A stretch of 61,132 nt of DNA from Prochlorococcus sp. AG-436-C14. GTDB taxonomy: Bacteria > Cyanobacteriota > Cyanobacteriia > PCC-6307 > Cyanobiaceae. This document shows, piece after piece, positions 53,670 to 61,132 of the stretch. The notes under the pieces were generated by a model. It did not search any database and was not told the origin of the DNA. It worked only from the letters and a program-made list of their open reading frames with translations. The translations under genes were made by a program, and so were the position numbers. The stretch is from assembly GCA_003209755.1 (NCBI GenBank), contig QCPD01000012.1, positions 1 through 61,132 of the forward strand, written 5' to 3'. Each line of letters begins with the position of its first letter. The stretch's first letter is position 1.

Positions 53670-54052
53670 TTGGTTATTCCAGCCTTAATAAGTAGTTTGT
53701 CACATTCTTTAAGCAAAGTACTGTTGGAGTTTTTCAAACAAGAGGGTTTCAAGGAGATAAAGGCCCAGATTTCATTTTCACATTGCATATTAGAAAGTCT
53801 GCGAGACAGATGATGGTGGAATAACCGTCGAAGCTTATTTCTTGTAACTGATTTTTTACTTACTTTATTGCTTATTGAAATAGCACATCTAATAGAGGAA
53901 CTAATCTGAGGATTAATTCCTTTCGCTTGAAGATTTATGTTTGCTTTTGTAACTCTAAGAACCATTGAAGGGCTATAAAACCTTGCCCCCTCCCTATAGA
54001 TGAGGTCAAAACATCTATGCCCTTTGAGTCGCATATGTTTTGGCAAAACCAT
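53666..54052 (-). CDS. rnpA: Ribonuclease P protein component
   Basis: The 128-residue basic protein binds RNase P RNA in tRNA 5' maturation. The conserved block SISNKVSKKSVTRNKLRRLF then HHHLSRRL contains the RNR motif, and N-terminal LKGHRCFDLIYREGARFYSP is also typical. It follows rpmH by about 40 bp, as in most bacteria. Confidence 0.93.
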   Translation of the reverse strand: MVLPKHMRLKGHRCFDLIYREGARFYSPSMVLRVTKANINLQAKGINPQISSSIRCAISISNKVSKKSVTRNKLRRLFHHHLSRRLSNMQCENEIWAFISLKPSCLKNSNSTLLKECDKLLIKAGITK

Positions 54053-54093
54053 GAGAAGAAACTTCTCCTTTAAGTATCTTTAAGAGGCTCTTT

Positions 54094-54231
54094 TTATACA
54101 GTTAAACGAGCTCGACCGCGTTTTCTACGAGTCCTTACAACTCTTCTTCCAGTATGAGATCTCATTCTCACTCTGAATCCGGAAACTCTTTTCCTTTTCC
54201 TACTAGTTCCTCCAAAGGTCCTTTTTGTCAT
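54094..54231 (-). CDS. rpmH: 50S ribosomal protein L34
   Basis: The 45-residue, very basic ribosomal protein reads [20 protein letters not shown] then [20 protein letters not shown] and ARLTV, with the L34 signature [13 protein letters not shown]. It lies just upstream of rnpA, the near-universal order. Confidence 0.97.
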   Translation of the reverse strand: MTKRTFGGTSRKRKRVSGFRVRMRSHTGRRVVRTRRKRGRARLTV

Positions 54232-54279
54232 TTCTATTTATTCTCGTATTGGATTAGATATAAAGATTAATTTATCAGT

Positions 54280-54855
54280 TCACTGTACGTCTATGTTCCA
54301 AGTCCCTAAATATGTTGAGATATCCATTTCTCCAACATTTTGTGAAAAAGCTTGGAACTGGAACATTCCTCTTTTTCTAGGATTAAAAATTTTCATGACC
54401 ACTGCGTAGTTATCTTTGTTTAGTGGAATTGGTTTTTCTGGAACCACTTCAATAACAGTTTGTTTGTCATTGACCTTGATAAGTGAAGGAATAGTTTTTA
54501 AACAACGAGTTCTGCCTGTATATCCCCCAATCTTTACCTTGCAAAAACTTAATTTTTGAGACTTTATTTTTGCATCAAAATAATCAGGTACTTTAAGAAC
54601 TAATTTGGCAATATTTTCTTTTCTATCTTTGCCTCTAAGGAATAAGTAATAAGATGCTCTTTCAAGTCTTTCTGATGCAGATTGATAAAAACTAAGTTGT
54701 TTATAGTCTGGATCTCGATTCCATTGAAATTCAAGAAATCCAGGCGATGCAAAAGATTTTGGAGCAAAATTTAATGCTCCTGTTCCAATTAAAACAGCTG
54801 AACATCCAATAAAAATTGCTTTATTGATGCTTGCTGAAGCTTGCTTTTTGAACAT
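54280..54855 (-). CDS. DUF2808 exported protein
   Basis: With ATG at 54855 the protein is 191 residues, with a hydrophobic signal segment (about 11-30, FIGCSAVLIGTGALNFA) ending near SFASPG. The DUF2808 domain follows, with SASERLERASYYLFLRGKDR and CKVKIGGYTGRTRC. Its function in cyanobacteria is unknown; it is predicted periplasmic. An upstream in-frame ATG (54906) would add 17 hydrophilic residues before the signal segment and is less likely. Confidence 0.8.
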   Translation of the reverse strand: MFKKQASASINKAIFIGCSAVLIGTGALNFAPKSFASPGFLEFQWNRDPDYKQLSFYQSASERLERASYYLFLRGKDRKENIAKLVLKVPDYFDAKIKSQKLSFCKVKIGGYTGRTRCLKTIPSLIKVNDKQTVIEVVPEKPIPLNKDNYAVVMKIFNPRKRGMFQFQAFSQNVGEMDISTYLGTWNIDVQ

Positions 54856-54951
54856 GAAGATGATTTCTGAAAAATTATTGATCACTTGAATTTTCAAGTG
54901 TCTCAAGAGAGTTTCATCAAATATAATCGCATGTTGTCAAGAATCCAGGAA

Positions 54952-55329
54952 TCATCGGTCTGGGCGCAAACTTTTTGCCCTGCCTAGATATGGATTTTGG
55001 GGTATTTGCTCGTTTGGTAAAGAAACGTAAGCAAGTAGACGAATACATTTGCATAAGTCGTCTTTAACAAACATTTGTTGGCAGTCCAAAAGAGCAATTT
55101 TTTCCCAACCTGTTTTTTTTCTGGCAATAGAAGCAGGGAAACAAGCATTTAAGTCTGAGGTTACGGAGAAAGTAACAGAAATAATTTGATCTGGGATCAA
55201 ATTATTTCTAGAAACTAATTCAACCAGTAATACCTCTACCGCCGAAGTGATTGACTCGACAGAATTGTTTTCACAAGTCGTTGCTCCCCGCAATGCGCAG
55301 AGATAATTGAATTCATTTTGAAAATTCAT
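54952..55329 (-). CDS. aroH: Chorismate mutase (AroH type)
   Basis: The 125-residue small trimeric mutase makes prephenate from chorismate for Phe/Tyr synthesis. LCALRGATTCENNSVESITS contains the active-site Arg near residue 14 (Arg7 of B. subtilis AroH). VTSDLNACFPASIARKKTGW, CQQMFVKDDLCKCIRLLAYV and YLGRAKSLRPD complete the family pattern. It overlaps sppA by 4 bp (ATGA), so they are coupled. Confidence 0.92.
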   Translation of the reverse strand: MNFQNEFNYLCALRGATTCENNSVESITSAVEVLLVELVSRNNLIPDQIISVTFSVTSDLNACFPASIARKKTGWEKIALLDCQQMFVKDDLCKCIRLLAYVSLPNEQIPQNPYLGRAKSLRPDR

Positions 55330-56135
55330 GGCTTATAGAGCCAAAGGATTTTTCCATTTCCCTCCAACTCTTGGTTTAATGCACTAAGAAGATTGTGGAT
55401 TATTTTTCCTCCTGGTAAAAAACCTAATAATTTCTTTTTGGTTTTGCCAAAGGTAATAGGCTTTGTTTTTTCATCTAGGTTTGCAATCTTTATAGCAAGT
55501 AATTTCGCATCATCTTCGTCTCCAATTTCATCCACCAGTCCAAATTCTTTGGCTTGCTCTCCAGTAAAAACTCTTCCATCGGCAAAACTCTTAACAATTT
55601 CTGGGGTTAAATTTCTTCCTTTTGAAACTGCCAAAACAAATTGTTCGTAGCTGCTATCGATCAAAGATTGTAGGAGAGCTCTCTCTTCTGTTGATAAAGG
55701 GCGATCAGGGGAAAGAATGTCTTTATAAATTCCACTTTTTACAGTCTCGAATTTAATGCCAACCTTTTCTAAAAACTTAGATAGGTTGTTTCCTCTCAAA
55801 ATCACACCGATAGAACCTGTTATTGTTCCAGCATTTGCAACAATTTTTTCAGCACCTACTCCTATATAAACTCCACCTGAAGCTGAGATGTTGCCAAAAC
55901 TAGCTACAACATGACAACCTTTTTCCCTTAGCCTCAAAAGAGCGCTATGGATTTCTTGGCTATCACCAACCGTTCCCCCAGGGCTATCAATGCGAAGTAA
56001 TAGGGCTGGAAATTCTCTTTCCTCAATTTGCTTTAATGCTTTAAGAACATTTTTTCGAGTTTCTGAATTGATAGGACCTTCAATACAGATTCGTGCCATC
56101 CTTTTTTTGGATTTTCGTCTCAAGGGCCAAATCAT
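55326..56135 (-). CDS. sppA: Signal peptide peptidase SppA
   Basis: The 269-residue short-form SppA is a Ser-Lys protease of the Clp-crotonase fold that degrades leftover signal peptides. The nucleophile Ser is in GNISASGGVYIGVGAEKIVA, and the general base Lys is in VKSGIYKDILSPDRPLSTEE. LRIDSPGGTVGDSQEIH is also diagnostic. No N-terminal membrane anchor is visible. It is divergent from the EamA gene, with 53 bp between starts. Confidence 0.92.
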   Translation of the reverse strand: MIWPLRRKSKKRMARICIEGPINSETRKNVLKALKQIEEREFPALLLRIDSPGGTVGDSQEIHSALLRLREKGCHVVASFGNISASGGVYIGVGAEKIVANAGTITGSIGVILRGNNLSKFLEKVGIKFETVKSGIYKDILSPDRPLSTEERALLQSLIDSSYEQFVLAVSKGRNLTPEIVKSFADGRVFTGEQAKEFGLVDEIGDEDDAKLLAIKIANLDEKTKPITFGKTKKKLLGFLPGGKIIHNLLSALNQELEGNGKILWLYKP

Positions 56136-56188
56136 TCAAATTATGCATAACTTTATTGATCTTAAAAAGGAGATTGCTTTCTGACCTT

Positions 56189-57139
56189 ATGTTTGTCATT
56201 TGGAATTGGTTTTTGATGATTTTGCCGTTCGCTCTTTGGGGCACTTCAATGGCGGCGATGGCACCTTTGGTTAATGTCGCGGGGCCTGAGATTGTTGCCT
56301 CACTAAGGCTTTTGCCTGCAGGTCTAGTAGTTTTAGCTTCGGTACCTTTCTTGAAGAGGCGTTGGAATATTTCAAAAGATGATTTGGTGTGGTTTTTGGT
56401 ATTTACTTTGATTGACGCAACCCTTTTTCAGATTTTTCTAGCCAAAGGGTTAATGGAAACTGGCGCAGGATTGGGTTCTGTTCTTATCGATTCCCAACCT
56501 TTGATGGTTGCTTTATTAGCAAGGATTTTGTTTGGAGATGCAATAAATCCAATCGGATGGCTTGGATTGGTTCTTGGCTTGGTTGGCATAATTTGTCTTG
56601 GAGTCCCTACTGAGTTGCTAGGAAATTGGTTTTTGCTTGGCAAATTTGAATCAGGAAGTAGTTTTTTAAGCCATGGAGAAGTATGGATGATATGTGCTGC
56701 AACCTCTATGGCTTTAGGAACGGTGCTAATTCGATTTGCTTGCAGAAACAGTGATCCTGTTGCCGTAACAGGATGGCACATGGTTTTAGGAAGTGTTCCT
56801 CTTCTCGTTTGGCATTTGTTCGATAAAAATTGGCCGTTAATTCCAGATTGGTCTGTTTTTGAATGGACCTTAATGTCTTATTCAAGTTTGTTTGGTAGTG
56901 CTTTGGCATATGGATTATTTTTTTGGTTTGCAAGCAGTAAAGAACTAACAAGCTTTAGTACCCTTGCATTTTTAACACCTGTTTTTGCCTTGATTACTGG
57001 CGGAATTTGGTTAGGAGAGAGACTCTTCCTGCTCCAGTGGATTGGAGTGGCTTTGGTTTTAATTTCAGTACTATTTGTAAGTCAGAGGAGAAGATTCTGG
57101 GGTGATAAAAGCAATAATGAATTAATAAAAGAGGCTTGA
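56189..57139 (+). CDS. EamA/DMT-family transporter
   Basis: The 316-residue protein has ten membrane helices in two EamA halves. The first begins LPFALWGTSMAAMAPLV, and the second has AATSMALGTVLIRFACRNSD. The family exports metabolites or drugs; the substrate is unknown. ATG at 56189 is chosen, because an in-frame start at 56093 would overlap sppA and add a non-helical stretch. The next gene starts 5 bp after the stop. Confidence 0.85.
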   Translation: MFVIWNWFLMILPFALWGTSMAAMAPLVNVAGPEIVASLRLLPAGLVVLASVPFLKRRWNISKDDLVWFLVFTLIDATLFQIFLAKGLMETGAGLGSVLIDSQPLMVALLARILFGDAINPIGWLGLVLGLVGIICLGVPTELLGNWFLLGKFESGSSFLSHGEVWMICAATSMALGTVLIRFACRNSDPVAVTGWHMVLGSVPLLVWHLFDKNWPLIPDWSVFEWTLMSYSSLFGSALAYGLFFWFASSKELTSFSTLAFLTPVFALITGGIWLGERLFLLQWIGVALVLISVLFVSQRRRFWGDKSNNELIKEA

Positions 57140-57144
57140 TTTAA

Positions 57145-58254
57145 GTGATAATTAAGCAATTAAAACTTATCCTTGTCAGCACACCTATAGGTTATCTGGG
57201 CAGTGGCAAAGGAGGAGGAGTTGAGCTTACTATTGTTTCTCTCCTAAAAGGATTAATTTCTTTAGGTCATAAAATTATTTTAATTGCACCGAAAGGATCA
57301 AAATTACCTTTTGATAGTCACTTACTTGAAATAAGATTAATAGATGGAGTTGATCAACCTAGTTGGCAACATCAGAAAACAATAGATCCAGTTTTAATTC
57401 CTTTTAATAGTGTTTTACCAAAGTTATGGGAAGATGTAATTGAAATAGCAGATGAATGCGACGCAGTTATTAATTTTTCATATGATTGGCTTCCATTATG
57501 GCTAACAAAAACTCAAGAAATTAAAATATTTCACTTAATTAGTATGGGTGCTGAATCACTAATAATGAAAGAAATCATTAGTGAAATAAGTCATTTATAT
57601 CCTTTTCAGTTAGCTTTTCATTCTAAAAGACAATCTAAAGATTATTCCTTGAAAACGGACCCAATTATTGTTGGTAATGGTTTTGATAAAGAAGACTATG
57701 TATTTAATCAAAATGAGAATGGACCATTAGGTTGGGCTGGAAGAATCGCGCCAGAGAAAGGTTTAGAAGATGCAGTAAAAGTTGCAAAAAATTTAGGTGA
57801 GAAATTATTAGTTTGGGGACTTATAGAAGATAAAGAATATGCATCAAAAATTGAAAATACTTTCAAAAAAGAAATAATTGAATGGAGAGGTTTTCTTCCA
57901 ACTAATAAATTTCAGGAACAATTAGGACGATGCAGAGCGTTGATAAATACCCCTAAATGGAATGAAGCTTACGGAAACGTTATTGTTGAATCGATGGCTT
58001 GTGGTGTCCCAGTAATTGCTTATGATCTTGGAGGACCGGGGGAATTGATCGAAGATGGATTTAATGGTTTTTTGGTTAAGCCCAATGATATCGATGGATT
58101 GATAAAAGCGACAAAATCAATCTCAGAAATCAAGAGAAAAAATTGTAGGGATTGGTTTGAAAAAAAAGCCACTAACAAAGTCTTTGCCGAACGAGTTGAG
58201 AATTGGCTTGATAAAGGCTTAAATAAAAAAATCTCTGCAGACTTTCAAGATTAA
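57145..58254 (+). CDS. GT4-type glycosyltransferase, resembling pterin glucosyltransferase
   Basis: The 369-residue GT-B enzyme has the N-terminal VSTPIGYLGSGKGGGVELTI, ISMGAESLIMKE and LGWAGRIAPEKGLEDAVKVA. The nucleotide-sugar site ESMACGVPVIAYDLGGPGEL completes it. The pattern is close to that I recall for cyanobacterial UDP-glucose:tetrahydrobiopterin glucosyltransferase, though other GT4 acceptors are possible. Start is GTG at 57145. It abuts the GT83-type gene and was probably cotranscribed with it. Confidence 0.72.
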   Translation: MIIKQLKLILVSTPIGYLGSGKGGGVELTIVSLLKGLISLGHKIILIAPKGSKLPFDSHLLEIRLIDGVDQPSWQHQKTIDPVLIPFNSVLPKLWEDVIEIADECDAVINFSYDWLPLWLTKTQEIKIFHLISMGAESLIMKEIISEISHLYPFQLAFHSKRQSKDYSLKTDPIIVGNGFDKEDYVFNQNENGPLGWAGRIAPEKGLEDAVKVAKNLGEKLLVWGLIEDKEYASKIENTFKKEIIEWRGFLPTNKFQEQLGRCRALINTPKWNEAYGNVIVESMACGVPVIAYDLGGPGELIEDGFNGFLVKPNDIDGLIKATKSISEIKRKNCRDWFEKKATNKVFAERVENWLDKGLNKKISADFQD

Positions 58255-60093
58255 TTGAAAAGTTTAACTAAATCTTTTTGCCCAACTTTAAAACAAAGAA
58301 GACGTGGACTTCTTTGTATTTTATTTATTGGATTAATAATTTTTGTTTGGCAATTAGGGAACACAGGTTTAGTTGATGAAACACCACCTTTGTTTGCGGC
58401 AGCAAGTAGAGCAATGGCAGAAACGGGTAATTGGTTCACTCCTCAAGTAAATGGATTGCCTCGGTTTGATAAGCCTCCTTTGGTTTATTGGTTGATGGGG
58501 CTAGGATTTTCAATCCCAGGCAATATTTTTTGGGATCCTTTAGGTACTTGGGCTGCCAGACTTCCCTCTGCATTATCAACAATCTTTTTAATGCTTGTTA
58601 TGGGAGACACAATGATGAAATATCCCCAAGAAGAAAATAACTTCAATAGAAGAACAGCAGTTGCTACTGCGCTGGTATTTGCGTTGTCGCCTTTGGTAAT
58701 AATTTGGGGAAGAATTGCTGTCAGTGATGCACTCTTATGCAGCACTCTAGGAATTTGCTTACTTCTTAAGTGGAGAAGATTCGCTAATCCAGAAGGAGAA
58801 GTTTGGTGGCTGTCTTGGATTTTTTTGTCATTGGCAGTTTTGACTAAAGGTCCTGTCGCATTGGTTTTATCAGGATTAACAATTTTATTTTTTGCCTTAT
58901 TTCAAAATGAATTTTTTGGAATTTTAAAAATATTGAGGGTATTTCCAGGACTTTTTATTGTTTTTATTATTAGTTTTCCTTGGTACTTGATTGAATTATT
59001 AATAGAGGGAAAACCCTTCTTAGATAGTTTTTTTGGTTATCATAATCTACAAAGATTTACCTCAGTAGTGAATTCTCACGGTGAACCTTGGTGGTTTTTT
59101 TTAATAGTATTATGTATAGCTTCTTTACCTTTTACGCCATTTTTATTAATAAGTATTTGGAAGCATTTTTGCAATATATCTAAATGGTCTAAAAGGCTTA
59201 TTAAAAAACCAGAGAAGTCATTATTTGAGTTTTCTTTTTTTTGGTTAAGTGCTGTATTTGTCTTTTTTACTATTTCAGCTACAAAGCTTCCTAGCTATTG
59301 GCTTCCTGCTACTCCTGCTGCATCAGTTTTAATATCACTTTCCTTAACAAACCATGTTAAAGAGAAATTTTTAAAATCATTGGCTTGGAAATTTACAATA
59401 TTTTTATCAATACTCCTTTCTATATTTCTCTTCTTTTCAAAGCTATGGATTCAGCTTCTTAATGATCCTGAAATTCCCAATTTCTCAGAAGAATTAACCA
59501 ATAGTTTTTTAATTCAAAAAGCTGGATTTATTTTTCTTTTAATTGCTGTTCTAGGAATCATATTTTCTTCTAGAAAAATATATGGAAAAATATTTATTTT
59601 ACAAATCCCTGTTGTTTTATCATATTTTCTTATCATTTTACCAACTTTTGATTTGGCAGATAGGTTAAGACAGCTCCCTTTAAGACAAGCATCAGAATTA
59701 CTTTTAAATTCTCAAAACAGAAACGAGCCATTAGTAATGGTAGGAGCTATGAAACCCTCAATTCATTTTTATACTAATCAGGTCATTGTCTTTGAAGGTC
59801 GATCTAAAAATGCTTTTGTAAATGTTTCAGATCGACTTAAAAATGAGAAGCGAAGAGGCTGGGAAGGAAGACCAATATATGGATCCAATGGCTCAGAAAC
59901 AACTCTTTTAGTGATTGATAAAAGATCAGTGGAAAAATCTTATTGGCAAGGACTTAATCCAAAAGTTCTAGGTACTTTTGGTGTATATAGCGTTTGGAGA
60001 CTTGATAGAGAAATTCTCGAAAGACGAGCTAAATTATTGAAAATAGAGGGCGTTATTCCTACTTGGAAAAATCCTAGACCGGAAAGATTTTAA
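58255..60093 (+). CDS. ArnT/GT83-type lipid-linked glycosyltransferase
   Basis: The 612-residue polytopic GT-C protein has about 12 membrane helices. The first periplasmic loop has VDETPPLFAAASRAMAETGN and then NGLPRFDKPPLVYWL, with the acidic residues and KPP motif of the PMT/ArnT family, which moves sugars from polyprenyl phosphate to lipid A or protein. A soluble C-terminal domain (about 475-612) is typical of ArnT. TTG at 58255 directly follows the previous stop. The acceptor cannot be inferred. Confidence 0.82.
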   Translation: MKSLTKSFCPTLKQRRRGLLCILFIGLIIFVWQLGNTGLVDETPPLFAAASRAMAETGNWFTPQVNGLPRFDKPPLVYWLMGLGFSIPGNIFWDPLGTWAARLPSALSTIFLMLVMGDTMMKYPQEENNFNRRTAVATALVFALSPLVIIWGRIAVSDALLCSTLGICLLLKWRRFANPEGEVWWLSWIFLSLAVLTKGPVALVLSGLTILFFALFQNEFFGILKILRVFPGLFIVFIISFPWYLIELLIEGKPFLDSFFGYHNLQRFTSVVNSHGEPWWFFLIVLCIASLPFTPFLLISIWKHFCNISKWSKRLIKKPEKSLFEFSFFWLSAVFVFFTISATKLPSYWLPATPAASVLISLSLTNHVKEKFLKSLAWKFTIFLSILLSIFLFFSKLWIQLLNDPEIPNFSEELTNSFLIQKAGFIFLLIAVLGIIFSSRKIYGKIFILQIPVVLSYFLIILPTFDLADRLRQLPLRQASELLLNSQNRNEPLVMVGAMKPSIHFYTNQVIVFEGRSKNAFVNVSDRLKNEKRRGWEGRPIYGSNGSETTLLVIDKRSVEKSYWQGLNPKVLGTFGVYSVWRLDREILERRAKLLKIEGVIPTWKNPRPERF

Positions 60094-60116
60094 AAAAAGT
60101 TCAATATCTATTGAAT
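60092..60116 (-). terminator. Terminator of the small gene at 60108
   Basis: TTCAATA-TC-TATTGAA (7-bp stem, 60100-60115) overlaps the last codons of the minus-strand gene. On that strand it is followed by seven T (plus-strand A run 60092-60098). It may also serve the convergent GT83 gene. Confidence 0.5.
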
Positions 60117-60347
60117 CGAATTTATTAAATCTTGTTTGCTACATTTTTCTGGGATGATAATAATTCCTAGATCATCCTGAAGCCTCTCTAAATCAATTAC
60201 CGAGTCTTCAGTTATTGAACTTATTACATCTTCAAGACTTGCGCCCATATCATTTGCCATCTCTATCAACATACGCAATGTCTCCTCTTTTAAAGAGAGA
60301 TTTACGTTAATAGAAACGTTTTGACCTGAGCAATTATTTGAGTTCAT
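60108..60347 (-). CDS. Small protein of unknown function
   Basis: The 79-residue protein has an acidic helical central part (EETLRMLIEMANDMGASLED). NVSINVNLSLKEETLRMLIE resembles the beta strand plus helix of ribbon-helix-helix proteins, so a small DNA-binding role is possible but weak. It has its own terminator at 60092-60116 and is convergent with the GT83 gene. Confidence 0.55.
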   Translation of the reverse strand: MNSNNCSGQNVSINVNLSLKEETLRMLIEMANDMGASLEDVISSITEDSVIDLERLQDDLGIIIIPEKCSKQDLINSIQ

Positions 60348-60470
60348 AAAGAAAACATTAAGATATCGTCGGGCTGTTTGGGGTCGTTTCTTAAAAAGCT
60401 TCAGAAAATGATTTTTTTAGAGATTTTTTTAATTTATTTTTTCGGAATTTTGTTCTCATAAAAAATGAAC

Positions 60471-60505
60471 AAAAAAAATCTTCCTAAGTAACTACTTAGG
60501 AAGAT
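60471..60505 (-). terminator. Strong terminator after isiB
   Basis: ATCTTCCTAAGT (60478-60489) pairs perfectly with ACTTAGGAAGAT (60494-60505) around a 4-nt loop. On the minus strand it is followed by eight T (plus A run 60470-60477). It lies 21 bp after the flavodoxin stop. Confidence 0.9.
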
Positions 60506-60526
60506 CTAAAAATTTTTGTTTAAGGC

Positions 60527-61042
60527 TTAAAACATTTCGCCTTTTAGTTTCTCAGCCCATCCTGAAAGCCTTTCATCAGTCATGTCTGATTCACTGTCTT
60601 CATCAAGAGGTAATCCGCAAAACTCTTCTCCAACTACACTTTTTGACTCGTCGAAAGTGTAATCAGTCTTTGCAGTGTATCCAACCATTGAAGCACCTGC
60701 TTGCTTGAAGTACCTATGAAGCTCCTCCATTGCATCGCAATAGTTTTCGGTGTAAGTAGAAGAATCTCCTAAACCAAAAATTGCAACTTTCTTACCACTT
60801 AGATTTAGTTCTCCAATGTCTTCAAGGATTGAGTCCCAAGCAGTTCCTGATCTCTCAGAGTCAGCACCGGTATTCCATGTTGGGATGCCACAAATAACCC
60901 CATCATGTCCAGCTAATTCACTAAGGTCATCGACGTCTGAAATATCCTTTGGACCTTCAGCAGAGTCAAGTAAGCCGTGAAGCCTTTCCGCTATATCTTC
61001 GGTTTTACCTGTCGTTGTAGCGAAGTAGATTCCTACAGTCAT
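60527..61042 (-). CDS. isiB: Flavodoxin
   Basis: The 171-residue FMN electron carrier replaces ferredoxin in photosynthetic electron transport under iron limitation. GIYFATTTGKTEDIAERLHG holds the FMN phosphate loop. ICGIPTWNTGADSERSGTAW and IFGLGDSSTYTENYCDAMEE are the other FMN-binding segments. The acidic C-terminus is typical. ATG at 61042 (MTVGIYF) is the natural start; an upstream in-frame ATG would add 14 residues not seen in flavodoxins. I see no convincing Fur box upstream. Confidence 0.96.
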   Translation of the reverse strand: MTVGIYFATTTGKTEDIAERLHGLLDSAEGPKDISDVDDLSELAGHDGVICGIPTWNTGADSERSGTAWDSILEDIGELNLSGKKVAIFGLGDSSTYTENYCDAMEELHRYFKQAGASMVGYTAKTDYTFDESKSVVGEEFCGLPLDEDSESDMTDERLSGWAEKLKGEMF

Positions 61043-61132
61043 GGAGCAATTTAAAATCAAAGATATTTTAAAGCAGCTTTGCACATTTAGAGTGAATTTG
61101 GTTTTTTTTAAATTTTCTTGTCTATTGAATAT

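Noticed and set aside
54094-54231. Replication origin near rpmH/rnpA
   Set aside because: There is no dnaA gene or DnaA-box cluster here; in cyanobacteria this gene order is not tied to the origin.
61043-61132. Fur box upstream of flavodoxin
   Set aside because: No stretch close to the GATAATGATAATCATTATC consensus is visible, although iron control of isiB is expected from other cyanobacteria.

Overview
The window looks like chromosome of an AT-rich marine picocyanobacterium, most likely Prochlorococcus, perhaps a low-light type. This is inferred from the low GC, the cyanobacterial families (Ycf46-like AAA ATPase, DUF2808, DUF2214, flavodoxin, short cyanobacterial SppA) and expanded TPR proteins with a conserved N-terminal cassette. 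No 16S or other typing marker is present, so the clade is a guess.

The window falls into two parts. From 1 to about 41.9 kb it is accessory, island-like DNA. It begins with an internally deleted tyrosine-recombinase remnant (123-576) and a GT-C membrane glycosyltransferase. A 1670-residue secreted subtilase follows, with nine PPC repeats, RTX-like repeats and DUF4214. Next come a divergent pyruvate-kinase-like protein and a TPR-sulfotransferase. A nearly complete type IV pilus locus fills 13.7-27.6 kb: prepilin peptidase, PilP-like lipoprotein, major pilin, a Cys/Gly-rich pilin-like protein, PilB, PilT and PilC on +, then PilQ, PilN, PilO, three pilin-like proteins and PilM in one operon on -. 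After it lie two trypsin-like secreted proteases (one in an operon with two small membrane proteins), a membrane-stress-like group (SPFH-SHOCT, zinc-ribbon membrane protein, TM2 protein, DUF2752), a TPR/carbamoyltransferase pair and a UDP-sugar epimerase/decarboxylase-like enzyme. The functions together point to cell-surface display, secretion and surface sugar modification.

The island carries traces of mobile-element traffic. There is an intact tRNA-Arg(TCT) at 41915-41988 and a 55-bp partial copy of its 3' half about 2.1 kb away. A second integrase N-terminal remnant sits beside that tRNA. Both integrase remnants are preceded by the same 31-bp DNA element (26/31 identical). One helix-turn-helix-like gene family is present as three independently decayed copies (28.3, 36.4 and 40.0 kb). 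This fits tRNA-anchored integrative elements of the kind described in Prochlorococcus (tycheposons), here decayed.

From 42 kb on, the genes are core: an HTH protein, rsmI/cysQ (divergent, start codons 1 bp apart), pnp, rpsN, rseP, serS, Ycf46-like ATPase, yidC, PH-domain protein, rnpA, rpmH, DUF2808, aroH, sppA, an EamA transporter, two glycosyltransferases and isiB. Several genes too short or too broken for ordinary ORF calling are included: rpmH, two small genes interrupted by homopolymer frameshifts (2234-2444 and 7873-8321), two possible small ORFs, and a candidate small RNA at about 2491-2560.
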